This document shows, one piece after another, positions 1 to 7,071 of a stretch of DNA of 16,177 bases. Within the stretch, counting starts at the first letter, position 1; each line of letters begins with the position of its first letter. This stretch comes from Nitrospira sp. (GTDB taxonomy: Bacteria; Nitrospirota; Nitrospiria; Nitrospirales; Nitrospiraceae): NCBI GenBank assembly GCA_020697375.1, contig JAJFBJ010000072.1, positions 1-16,177 on the forward strand, in the 5' to 3' direction. Below the pieces are notes generated by a model. That model was not told the DNA's origin. It saw nothing but the letters and a program-made list of their open reading frames with translations, and did not search any database. The position numbers and the translations under genes were made by a program.

Positions 1-1
1 C

Positions 2-385
2 GAGGGCTGGGGCCCAGGATGGAAAAAGTATAGGAATGAGCGCAATGACAACAAAAGCCCTGCCACTCGACGGGCCTGGCTCGTGCGAGACCAGCTGACA
101 GGCCATGGCGTCTGGGTTCTTCCAGGGGACGGCTATGCGCCCCTCGAAGGCGACGGAGAGCGAGACCGGTTCGCCGACCATGATGTCGCTATTCGCCGCG
201 CCAACCCCGATGAGGATATCCCATGGCTGTTTGGAGCACGCGGTCAGCTCGGCAATGACGAGGACAATCAAAGTGTTCAGGAACAGGACGTCGTGTTCTG
301 GTACGTCGCCCACCTCCCGCACATGGCCGCACTCGGGCCCACCAAGTGGCTGGCTCTCGGTCCCACGTTGAAGATTCAGCGATAG
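2..385 (+). CDS. 3' end of a gene starting upstream of the window; faintly copper-amine-oxidase-like C terminus
   Basis: The frame is open from the first full codon to a TAG at 383-385, giving at least 127 residues. No convincing start with a ribosome binding site is seen, so I read it as the C-terminal part of a longer protein. A GTG at 83 is available but has no Shine-Dalgarno sequence. The tail is rich in Asp, Glu and Trp. It contains QEQDVVFWYVAHLPHMAALG, which recalls the D-x-V-x-W-(5-6 residues)-H segment near the end of copper amine oxidases, where the last copper-ligand His lies. The following R-x-E-D-x-P-x-M-P signature of that family is missing, so the assignment is weak. No signal peptide or membrane segment is seen. 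The fragment could equally belong to an unrelated family. No clear terminator follows it. Confidence 0.5.
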   Translation, partial: EGWGPGWKKYRNERNDNKSPATRRAWLVRDQLTGHGVWVLPGDGYAPLEGDGERDRFADHDVAIRRANPDEDIPWLFGARGQLGNDEDNQSVQEQDVVFWYVAHLPHMAALGPTKWLALGPTLKIQR

Positions 386-733
386 CAGCTTGCCGACGCA
401 GGCGTCACCGTCCGCCTCGGAGCCCTTGTTGGCTCCGTCCATAGGATTGCGATTGGTCTTCTAAGCACTCTATACTAGGACCTAATGACCCTAGCCACGG
501 ATGGCCGGCAGGCAGTACAATCGGCGGGGTCGAAGAGCTACAGTTGTCCGAGAATGAACCACGTCCAAGCCAAGCTCGCCGGTTCAGACCGGTATGCCAG
601 GCCGTTGAGCATCTATGTTCAAGCTGTTCCGATGAGTGCGCGATGGTCTCCGCCCTGCAACTGACGGTAATTTTAAATTCCCGCTTATCTACGCCATGGC
701 CTGGACGCAACGATAAGGTAGAGAGGTCGCATT
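386..733. other. Intergenic region, no gene recognised
   Basis: This 348-bp stretch separates the partial gene from the LuxR-type regulator. No reading frame in it has protein-like composition or a ribosome binding site. Its recognisable content is regulatory: a sigma70-like promoter candidate at 447-476, a weaker candidate at 661-690 (CTGACG, 18 bp, TTATCT), and a short AT-rich patch AATTTTAAATT near 669-679. I see no tRNA, repeat array or strong hairpin here. Confidence 0.5.
447..476 (+). promoter_or_regulatory. Candidate sigma70-type promoter for the LuxR-type regulator
   Basis: TTGCGA (447-452) and TATACT (471-476) are 18 bp apart, close to the TTGACA/TATAAT consensus. Transcription would start near 483 and leave an untranslated leader of about 250 nt before the ATG at 734. 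A second, weaker pair at 661-690 would give a shorter leader. The assignment rests on consensus matching alone. Confidence 0.35.
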
Positions 734-1594
734 ATGATCTTTCGCGGACCTGAGAGTCTCCAGTATCCGTCCCGGAAAGAGTTCCAACATCTGGGCGAAA
801 TCATGCACCAGGTACGTGAAGTTCAACATCGCGCGCATTTATCTCAGCTCGCGTCGGCCGTAGGTTCTCTGATTCCGCACCGGTTTGCCGCGAACGGGGC
901 CTTTCACATGAAAAAGCGGGAGCTGCAGATCGGGCACTCGACCTATGGCGAGGAACATACTCACCTCTATGCGACGCAGGGATACGTAACTGATCCCGCG
1001 ATCCAACTACTCCAACAGACCCATATCGGGACGGTCTCAAGCGAAGACTGCCTTGATATGCCGATTCCAAGGGAGGTCATCACCCTCAAGCTCGATGCGG
1101 GCATCAAGACCTGCCTGACGGTCGGCGTGCGCGGCGTGCTCGGCATATGCACATACTACGCATTCAGCAATTTCGACCAGAAGTTGCTGCACAAATTGCG
1201 GACGATGATGCAGATTCTGGCCCCCCATTTTCATTTGGCCTATCTGCGCGCGACCTCTTCCACGGAAGAGCATTTGCCTCCCCGCGACATGCCGGTGTTG
1301 ACGGGCCGGGAAGAAGAAATTATGCGGTGGGTGGCGGAGGGCAAGACCAACTGGGAGATTTCCATCATCCTGCACGTGAGCCTGAATACCGTCAAATTCC
1401 ATCTGAAGAATGTGTACCAAAAGCTGGGAGGCGTGGAGAACCGCTGGGCGGCGGTCGCCCAATGGCAGAGTAATACTGCCGGCATCATCGTTCCCTCTCC
1501 CCGCCGGCATCAAACCGTCTCAGCACCCCCTCTCGAACCCGGAACTCCTCAACGGCAATCCGCCGCCTCGTCTCATACGGCGCGATCAGGATGA
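734..1594 (+). CDS. LuxR-type HTH transcriptional regulator, EpsA-like
   Basis: This encodes a 286-residue cytoplasmic DNA-binding protein. Residues 1-180 form a regulatory domain that looks like the autoinducer-binding-type fold of LuxR relatives. Residues 189-245 are a LuxR/GerE helix-turn-helix that starts with LTGREEEIMRWVAEGKTNWE and continues through TVKFHLKNVYQKL. The GKTNWEI core resembles EpsA, a regulator associated with exosortase/exopolysaccharide loci, but no such locus is in view. The ATG at 734 follows an AGAGAGG (720-726) at good spacing; an internal Met at 803 is a weaker alternative. The last 40 or so residues are a Pro/Ser/Arg-rich tail without visible structure, and the stop codon lies inside the inverted-end element at 1589-1709. 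No receiver domain is present, so control by a small ligand or by protein level is more likely than by phosphorylation. Targets are unknown. Confidence 0.85.
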   Translation: MIFRGPESLQYPSRKEFQHLGEIMHQVREVQHRAHLSQLASAVGSLIPHRFAANGAFHMKKRELQIGHSTYGEEHTHLYATQGYVTDPAIQLLQQTHIGTVSSEDCLDMPIPREVITLKLDAGIKTCLTVGVRGVLGICTYYAFSNFDQKLLHKLRTMMQILAPHFHLAYLRATSSTEEHLPPRDMPVLTGREEEIMRWVAEGKTNWEISIILHVSLNTVKFHLKNVYQKLGGVENRWAAVAQWQSNTAGIIVPSPRRHQTVSAPPLEPGTPQRQSAASSHTARSG

Positions 1595-1709
1595 TGAAAA
1601 AGTACTCATAGTACGCTTCGACCCTTTACTCGCTGCGGCCTTGCCGGGGCAAGGCGCGTTTTGGCGCGCCAAAGGTTGGGCGGGCAAGAAGGTTGCCTTT
1701 TGAGCATCC
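1589..1709. repeat. 121-bp palindromic intergenic element (REP/MITE-like)
   Basis: The left end GGATGATGAAAAAG (1589-1602) and the reverse complement of the right end, GGATGCTCAAAAGG, match at 11 of 14 positions, so the element has inverted termini. Inside lies a perfect 8-bp hairpin, GCCTTGCC/GGCAAGGC (1638-1655), and an 8-bp palindrome GGCGCGCC (1663-1670). It contains no coding capacity. From memory, elements with GGATGCTCAAAAAGG-type ends are scattered between genes in Nitrospira-like genomes; I could not check this. Only one copy is visible in this window. It provides the stop codon of the upstream regulator and ends 26 bp before the convergent P450 gene. Confidence 0.55.
1683..1701 (+). 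terminator. Weak terminator-like hairpin after the LuxR-type gene
   Basis: GGCAA (1683-1687), a 5-nt loop and TTGCC (1693-1697) form a short stem followed by TTTT. The perfect stem at 1638-1655 lies just upstream and could help stop transcription from either of the two convergent genes. The U-tract is short, so efficiency is uncertain. Confidence 0.35.
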
Positions 1710-1735
1710 TGCGATGAAGAGAGGTGGCGGGCCCG

Positions 1736-3289
1736 TCAAGGCAGCGTCAACGCGAGCGGCAGGTTCGTCCCGCATTGCGGTCCCTCTTCTACTTCTAAAT
1801 GAAACAGGCCTTCCCGCCTGTGCATCTCGACAGTGAGATTTTTCGGCGCCATCAAAAATCCGAACTGCTCTTCGACCTGTTTGACCTGCGCCGGTTTCAC
1901 AATCGCAAAGTTCCGGCAAAGCATCGCCATCACGGCTTTGATTTCGAGCAGCGCCAGGTTTCGGCCCGGACAAAAACGTGGCCCCGCTCCGAACGGCACG
2001 AACGCCTTCGTATGATGGCCGTTTTGAGATCCAACCTGGGAAGCCAGCCAGCGTTCGGGATGAAATCGATCGGGCGCCGCAAACGCTTCTGCCTGCATGG
2101 CACATTGACGGGTGAGCAGGAATATGGCGGTCCCGCCGGGAATGCTCGTTCCGCCCAGTTCCACATCGTGATTGGTCCCCAGAAACAATACCGGAAACAC
2201 TGATTTCAAACGCATGGTTTCGAACGCGACCGCTTCCACATAGGACAGCTTCTCATGGTCGCGATAGTCGACCAACACCTCGTCGCTCCCGAGAACCTCA
2301 TCCACTTCGGTCTGCATGCGCGCCTGGATATCCGGATGCTCCATCAGAAAATGGAACATCCAGGCCATCGTTGAGGCTGTTGAATCCTCCCCGCCGAGCA
2401 ACATGGTCAGGACGTTGCCGGAAATTTCCTCATCGGTGAATTCCGATCCTTCGACGTCTCGAGCGGCAAGCATCGCTTCCAGGAAGTTCGTCGGTTGCGA
2501 CGCCAGTTCCGGGTCACGCGCCAGCCGCTCGCGGCTATGCGCGATAAATTGCCGGATCGACTGCTGGATGAACGACAGGGACTCGTCCAATGCCCGATCA
2601 GCAGGCAACTTCACGAAATGCCAGTACGGAAAGGGCGAGTTGATCCGGCGGTTGATCATCGGGAACAGCCGCTCCAGGTGCCGTTGGAGTTCATCGCCCT
2701 CCTGGTCCAATGTGTTGACGTCGTATCCGAACGCCAGGTTGGCCGTCACATCGATGGTGTATCTGGTCAGATCCTTCTGGGCTTCGACTCTTGCGCCGGT
2801 CGCGATTGCCCGGTCCCAGCGGGCTTTCAACCGTCCGGTAACCGTTTGGAGCGTCGCAAAAAACCGGCGCAGGTGGGCCTGGTTCAACGCCTGCATGGCG
2901 ATCCGCCGCTGACGATACCAGTCGTTCCCTTCCGCGGAAAACACACCGTCGATCCCCATCTCCTTCAGAACCGGTTCGATGGTATCCAACCGGCGATAGG
3001 TATCCGGTCTCTTGCGCAGCACCTCACCGATGAGGTCCGCATCGGTGATGACGACGACCGGCTTGTGAGCGATCCGGAACTGATAGACGGGTCCATGCTC
3101 CCGAGCCCATTGTTCAAGGATCCGGTGCAGATGATTCAAATCGAGCTGCAGCAGATTTCCCAGGAACGGAAGGCCCTTCGGTCCCGGAAGATCCTCAAGC
3201 TTTCGTGAGGCAGACGGCGAAACCGGCAGAGCATCTTTCTTTAGACCGCCCGCGTGATAGGGACATCCCATGTGAGTTGAGTGCTCCAT
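1736..3289 (-). CDS. Cytochrome P450 monooxygenase
   Basis: This encodes a 517-residue heme-thiolate monooxygenase that would insert one oxygen atom from O2 into an organic substrate, using electrons from a separate redox partner. The visible family marks are: a proline-rich start of the catalytic domain (LPGPKGLPFLGN) after a short polar leader; the I-helix oxygen-activation motif GGEDST at 299-304; the K-helix E357-x-x-R360 pair; and the heme loop FGAGPRFCPGR with the axial ligand C440. There is no membrane anchor, so it is probably soluble. The overall style is like long-chain or CYP4/CYP102-type P450s, but the substrate cannot be read from the sequence. The start at 3289 is chosen because AAAGGAGG (3298-3305) sits 8 nt upstream. 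The frame stays open to 3394, but those upstream codons overlap the operator palindrome and have no ribosome site. No ferredoxin or reductase gene is in the window. It is divergent from the 3511 gene. Confidence 0.95.
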   Translation of the reverse strand: MEHSTHMGCPYHAGGLKKDALPVSPSASRKLEDLPGPKGLPFLGNLLQLDLNHLHRILEQWAREHGPVYQFRIAHKPVVVITDADLIGEVLRKRPDTYRRLDTIEPVLKEMGIDGVFSAEGNDWYRQRRIAMQALNQAHLRRFFATLQTVTGRLKARWDRAIATGARVEAQKDLTRYTIDVTANLAFGYDVNTLDQEGDELQRHLERLFPMINRRINSPFPYWHFVKLPADRALDESLSFIQQSIRQFIAHSRERLARDPELASQPTNFLEAMLAARDVEGSEFTDEEISGNVLTMLLGGEDSTASTMAWMFHFLMEHPDIQARMQTEVDEVLGSDEVLVDYRDHEKLSYVEAVAFETMRLKSVFPVLFLGTNHDVELGGTSIPGGTAIFLLTRQCAMQAEAFAAPDRFHPERWLASQVGSQNGHHTKAFVPFGAGPRFCPGRNLALLEIKAVMAMLCRNFAIVKPAQVKQVEEQFGFLMAPKNLTVEMHRREGLFHLEVEEGPQCGTNLPLALTLP

Positions 3290-3297
3290 TCTGCATG

Positions 3298-3305
3298 CCT
3301 CCTTT
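3298..3305 (-). promoter_or_regulatory. Ribosome binding site that fixes the P450 start
   Basis: Read on the minus strand this is AAAGGAGG, 8 nt before the ATG at 3289. It is a near-perfect Shine-Dalgarno sequence and rules in favour of the shorter 517-residue product over the 552-codon open frame. Confidence 0.8.
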
Positions 3306-3392
3306 GTGTGACCTCCGTGTCTGCATGGCTTTCTGACTCGTTTCACGAAAGCCATGGATTCCCGCACCATACGACAGCCCCACATTCGTGAC

Positions 3393-3412
3393 ACCTACCC
3401 GGCCGGGTAGGT
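3393..3412. promoter_or_regulatory. Perfect 20-bp palindrome, candidate operator between divergent genes
   Basis: ACCTACCCGGCCGGGTAGGT is identical to its own reverse complement over all 20 bases. It lies in the 221-bp region between the divergent P450 (start 3289) and the 3511 gene, about 100 bp from each start codon. Length and symmetry fit the binding site of a dimeric repressor such as a TetR-family protein. No run of T follows on either strand, which argues against a terminator. The cognate regulator is not evident in the window: the LuxR-type proteins nearby normally bind shorter or differently built sites. Confidence 0.6.
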
Positions 3413-3510
3413 CATTCCTTTAATGTTCTCTTGTACTGTGCCGCATCATCGACTGGAGATCCCCGGATTCTTGAACGTTTCATAAAAGGGCCCTGCCTAA
3501 GGAGGATGAC

Positions 3511-4803
3511 ATGACGAATGCCGCGTGCCACAGATCCCCGTCTGCAGCAGTGCATCAGTTCATCGAGTTGCTGGAGCAAAGGAAAACGAGGCGATTCGGG
3601 CTTGGGATGGAACTCCCCGCGGGTCCTCTCCAGTATAGAAGCCCCTTCCCTCCATTGCCTCTCACTCCGGAAGAGGAGCGTCATCTCATATTCGCGGGAG
3701 TAGGAAAGACCGGCCCTCATAGCGCGGACATGCAATTCTCCTCGCGTCCTCAGTCGGAAGATGGCCAGGGAATGGCGCTCATGAGTTTTCAAGGACGCAC
3801 CGTTCCCAGTGCCTGCGCCGCCCAGACCACTCGCCTGTTCTTCACCAACGATGAGGGCACCTATTTCGTCGAGGAATGCGCGGCTCCCGACGATCCTGCC
3901 ATGACGAAGCTGACGAAGCTGTCCTCCCAGCGACTGGAAATTCCGCGGCAGTTGCCGTTCATGCTCAGCTTCAATCAGTGGTACGCGAACCGGCCCGGGA
4001 CCTCCTATTTCATTCCGGTCACGAATATCGCCTCGGTGTACCTGAATCTTTTGTTGGTATTGCTCAGCGACGAGTACGGCTATTTCATCGTGGACAGCGA
4101 TAACGGGAACGAGGCATGCGGGTTGGACCGCTTCAAGAAAAGCCGAGGAGGACACCTGCATGATGATCCCGCGAAGCGACGCACCATGAGCCTGCGCGAT
4201 CTCGATAGCGCCATCAGCGATACGGCGATCCAGGAACAGGGAATCGTCGCCGAACACATAAGCCTAATGGAGCAGGCCATGGGGCTGGGTGGCGGGATCC
4301 ACAGCGTCGGCAGCGGCCGCCATCTCCTCGGCATGGAGCCACAAATTTTTCCAGGTTTGGGCTTCCAGTTTCACATGCCGTCAGGCGGTGCCCGGCGGCC
4401 CAATCCGATCGGCCTTCCCGGCATCTGGACGGCGCCCTGCCCTCCATATGGTGACAGCATGGAAACGGCCGTCCTCACATTGATCGATTCAAAGTTCGGC
4501 GCCTCCGGCATGTATAGGACTCCCGACTGCGGGCCCTGGAACAGGTCCACCGTCAAGCCGAACATTTCCCGGCATTCGGAGCAGGCCATCGCCGCAACGA
4601 TCGCATTCGCGGAGTATGTCGTTCGCACCTACGGGCGATTTCCCGCGCATGTGGACGCGTTCAAATCCATCGTGGCTTGCCAAGCGCACCACCTGGATCT
4701 GAGCTTCTATGAAACGTACTACCCGGATTCCGCCGTATCACAGAGTCATCACGACCACATGGCGTCATGGCACGAGGGCCAAGAATGTCTTGGCTATTAT
4801 TGA
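3511..4803 (+). CDS. Conserved protein of unknown function, possibly nitroreductase-like
   Basis: This encodes a 430-residue soluble protein. The ATG at 3511 has AAGGAGG (3499-3505) 5 nt upstream. I do not recognise a named family with certainty. The N-terminal part (RKTRRFGLGMELPAGPLQYR, then LTPEEERHLIFAGVG) resembles the opening of flavin nitroreductase or SagB-like domains, where an Arg-rich strand is followed by a helix. A later stretch, IVAEHISLMEQAMGLGGGIH (about 245-265), recalls the helix that packs on FMN in such proteins. The C-terminal third is His- and aromatic-rich: GRFPAHVDAF, CQAHHLDLSFYETYYPDSA and HHDHMASWHEG. These look like strongly conserved family signatures and possible metal or substrate ligands. 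There is no signal peptide and no clear membrane segment apart from one hydrophobic strand (VYLNLLLVLL). It is followed after 21 bp by the ketosynthase, so the two are probably co-transcribed. The FMN-binding proposal is inference. Confidence 0.9.
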   Translation: MTNAACHRSPSAAVHQFIELLEQRKTRRFGLGMELPAGPLQYRSPFPPLPLTPEEERHLIFAGVGKTGPHSADMQFSSRPQSEDGQGMALMSFQGRTVPSACAAQTTRLFFTNDEGTYFVEECAAPDDPAMTKLTKLSSQRLEIPRQLPFMLSFNQWYANRPGTSYFIPVTNIASVYLNLLLVLLSDEYGYFIVDSDNGNEACGLDRFKKSRGGHLHDDPAKRRTMSLRDLDSAISDTAIQEQGIVAEHISLMEQAMGLGGGIHSVGSGRHLLGMEPQIFPGLGFQFHMPSGGARRPNPIGLPGIWTAPCPPYGDSMETAVLTLIDSKFGASGMYRTPDCGPWNRSTVKPNISRHSEQAIAATIAFAEYVVRTYGRFPAHVDAFKSIVACQAHHLDLSFYETYYPDSAVSQSHHDHMASWHEGQECLGYY

Positions 4804-4824
4804 CCGTAATAGGAGGGCCGCACT

Positions 4825-6138
4825 ATGAAACCAAATCGAAGAGTGGTCATCACAGGATTGGGCGTCGTGTCGCCATTGGGAAACAATTTGCGAACGTTTT
4901 GGCATCTCCTGAGCACCGGCCAAAGCGGTATCGCGCCGCTATCATCGTTCGATACCGCGCCCTTTTCATCTTGCCTGGCGGGAGAAGTCAAAGACTTCGA
5001 TGCCGAGGATTTCATCCCGCGCAAGCAGGCTCGCCGCATGGGACGGGTGAGCCATTTTGCCGTCGCCGCTGCGCTCATGGCGGTCCGTGACGCCAGGCTC
5101 GACATCGAGCGGGAGAATCGCTCGGAGATGGCGATTTGCCTCGGCACGTCGATCGCCGGGCTTCGAGAAGCCTTTGCCGCACATGACAATATGCTGCGCC
5201 ACCAACACTTGAGTCCCTTTACGATGTCGGCGACCTTCCCGAACGCGGTCTCGGGTGAAATCGCAATCGCGCTGGGCATCAATGGAGAGTGCGAAACCTA
5301 CTCCATCGGATGCTCTTCCACGGCGAATGCGATCGGCCGCGCGTTCGAGATGATCCGAGGGGGAAACGCCGATCTCATCCTGGCCGGAGGCACGGAAGCT
5401 CCCCTTCATCCCACCATCTTTTCCGCGATGGAGGCCGGACGCGTGCTCGCCCCCGATGGAGGCGGCAGCATTCGCAATCTGCCGCGGCCATTCGACCGGA
5501 CACGTTGCGGCATGGTGCTCGGTGAAGGGGCCGGCTGTCTTATTCTGGAGGATTATGACCATGCCCGCCGGCGCGGCGCCCATATGTATGGCGAATTGGA
5601 GGGATGGGGTTTCACCTGCGACGCCTATTCCATGGCGCGCCCTCTGGCTTCCGGCAAGGAACAGAAACGCGCGATCGACCGGGCCTTGGCCACCGCCAGC
5701 TGGTTTCCGGAGGAGGTCGAATACGTCAACGCCTGCGGCCTCGGCACGGTGGAACTCGATACGATTGAAACCACCGCCATCAAGGAATCGCTGGGATCCC
5801 ATGCCTACCGGGTGCCCGTCAGTTCATTCAAGTCGGCGCTCGGGCATGCTTTCGCCGCCAGCGGCGCGTTTCAAGTGATTGGAACCGCCCTGGCCATGGA
5901 ACATCAATTTATACCGCCGACATTGCACCTAACGGAGCCGGACCCGTCCTGCGACTTGGATTATGTGGCCTTGGAGGGGCGCCCTTCCAGGATCGGAAAA
6001 GCGTTGATCAATAGCTTCGGGTTCGGCGGAAAGAACGTAGTGCTCGCCCTGTCCCGAGTCGATGTCGGCGTCCCGACGTACAGGCATTTTGAGGCCGCAG
6101 AACAACAAGGAATTAAAGAGTTCGCGGGGGTGTCCTGA
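4825..6138 (+). CDS. Beta-ketoacyl-ACP synthase, FabF-like, with first catalytic His replaced by Cys
   Basis: This 437-residue thiolase-fold ketosynthase has the usual FabF length and opens with RRVVITGLGVVSPLGN. The nucleophile is C163 in SIGCSSTANAIGRA. K336 and H341 are present in FKSALGHAFAASGA, and the C-terminal NSFGFGGKN loop (F400, with K403 where Thr is usual) is recognisable. These positions line up almost one-to-one with E. coli FabF C163, H303, K335 and H340. The notable change is in the normally invariant N-A-H-G-T-G-T: here it reads NACGLGT, putting C304 at the first catalytic His. In known enzymes both His residues assist malonyl decarboxylation, so decarboxylative condensation may be weakened or altered and acyl transfer favoured. 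AGGAGG (4811-4816) sits 8 nt before the ATG, and the gene follows the 3511 gene by 21 bp. No acyl carrier protein, ketoreductase or chain-length-factor partner is in the window, so a role in general fatty-acid synthesis is unlikely. Confidence 0.92.
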   Translation: MKPNRRVVITGLGVVSPLGNNLRTFWHLLSTGQSGIAPLSSFDTAPFSSCLAGEVKDFDAEDFIPRKQARRMGRVSHFAVAAALMAVRDARLDIERENRSEMAICLGTSIAGLREAFAAHDNMLRHQHLSPFTMSATFPNAVSGEIAIALGINGECETYSIGCSSTANAIGRAFEMIRGGNADLILAGGTEAPLHPTIFSAMEAGRVLAPDGGGSIRNLPRPFDRTRCGMVLGEGAGCLILEDYDHARRRGAHMYGELEGWGFTCDAYSMARPLASGKEQKRAIDRALATASWFPEEVEYVNACGLGTVELDTIETTAIKESLGSHAYRVPVSSFKSALGHAFAASGAFQVIGTALAMEHQFIPPTLHLTEPDPSCDLDYVALEGRPSRIGKALINSFGFGGKNVVLALSRVDVGVPTYRHFEAAEQQGIKEFAGVS

Positions 6139-6258
6139 AATGTACCTACAGGCATTGTTCACAGATCCAGGCAGCCAGATGGTTCCAAATACAGTCCGAA
6201 CCAAGCCGGTAACAGGGCAGCGGTCCTGCAGGCTCGACGGCAAAGGAGGAACAACGAC

Positions 6259-7071
6259 ATGCTGACACCTCGCAACAATACATCCGACCGCCCGGTCCAT
6301 CAGCCTCACTCTTCCAACGCGGGCTCCGGTGAGGCCTCACAGACGGCAGCCATGGAGACGGAATGTTATCTCCATCAAGCGCAAACCATGCCTTCATCAA
6401 TTTGGAATACCAACATGAATAAGCCTGAAAGTACGACGGTACATGTGTTCATCATCAATCCGCAGGAACTGGTCAGGGTGGGCATAAGGACCCTCCTCAA
6501 CTCCGTGGTGGATTTTACGGTCGTCGGCGAGGCTGCATCGAGAACGGATGCGCTGCCGCTGATTCATCAACTCAAACCCGACATCGTGATGCTCGACCTG
6601 CGAGCGCAGGACGGCAAGGGGATTGAGACCGCCAAAAGCATTCTTTCGGATCTTCCGGGGACGCGACTCCTGTTTCTTGCGGACAATCTCAATGACAGCA
6701 TTCTGTTGTCCGCCGTCGCCACCGGCGCCCATGGGTATGTGTTGCAGGACGCCGGTATTGAAACCCTATTGCACGCCTTACGGACGATCACCCAGGGACA
6801 ATCCTATCTCGATCCCGGCGTCACCCGTCATACCTTTGCCTATCTCAGGAGACTGGCCGATCGGGAGCCGGAGCGGGGGCGTCATCTATTATCGCCACAG
6901 GAGCAACGCCTCCTCCCTCTCATCGCGCAGGGAAAGACGAACAAGGAAATCGCCGCCGAACTCGGATTGAGCGACAAGACGGTCAAAAATTATCTCGCCA
7001 ACGTCTATACCAAGCTGCATCTCACGAGGAGGTCACAAGCCGCGGCGTTCTACCTGAAAAACCTGCCCTGA
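6259..7071 (+). CDS. NarL/LuxR-type response regulator with degenerate receiver
   Basis: This encodes a 270-residue regulator: a disordered N-terminal extension (about 1-58), a receiver domain (about 60-180) and a LuxR/NarL helix-turn-helix (about 210-265, with GKTNKEIAAELGLSDKTVKN). The acceptor Asp is kept (D113 in MLDL). The acidic pair at the end of beta 1 has become N67-P68, the usual Thr/Ser is A141 (FLAD), and the conserved Lys is Q163 (GYVLQDA). Such receivers usually cannot bind Mg2+ or undergo the normal phospho-switch, so it may act constitutively or through another partner. The start at 6259 is supported by AAAGGAGG (6242-6249) 9 nt upstream. An internal Met at 6415 would remove the extension but has a poor ribosome site. 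It lies 120 bp after the ketosynthase and 108 bp before the hybrid kinase, all on the same strand, so it may regulate the neighbouring P450/ketosynthase locus. That is inference. Confidence 0.9.
   Translation: MLTPRNNTSDRPVHQPHSSNAGSGEASQTAAMETECYLHQAQTMPSSIWNTNMNKPESTTVHVFIINPQELVRVGIRTLLNSVVDFTVVGEAASRTDALPLIHQLKPDIVMLDLRAQDGKGIETAKSILSDLPGTRLLFLADNLNDSILLSAVATGAHGYVLQDAGIETLLHALRTITQGQSYLDPGVTRHTFAYLRRLADREPERGRHLLSPQEQRLLPLIAQGKTNKEIAAELGLSDKTVKNYLANVYTKLHLTRRSQAAAFYLKNLP

Noticed and set aside
405..710. 101-codon open frame on the minus strand upstream of the LuxR-type gene
   Set aside because: Composition is not protein-like, there is no ribosome binding site and no recognisable motif, and it covers the likely promoter region.
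3290..3394. N-terminal extension of the P450 to the first Met at 3394
   Set aside because: The extension overlaps the palindrome and lacks a ribosome site, whereas AAAGGAGG precedes the ATG at 3289 at ideal spacing.
3431..3459. Possible promoter TTGTAC-17 bp-TGGAGA for the 3511 gene
   Set aside because: The -10 match is poor (3 of 6), so I do not list it; the promoters of both divergent genes remain unplaced.
3412..4257. 281-codon open frame antisense to the 3511 gene
   Set aside because: It mirrors a well-supported gene with good start signals in GC-rich DNA, has no start signal of its own, and shows no family motifs.
6140..6265. 41-codon open frame starting 1 nt after the ketosynthase stop and overlapping the next start codon
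   Set aside because: The position suggests translational coupling, but the peptide has no recognisable motif, the ribosome site is weak, and it is not an acyl carrier protein (no DSL serine motif).
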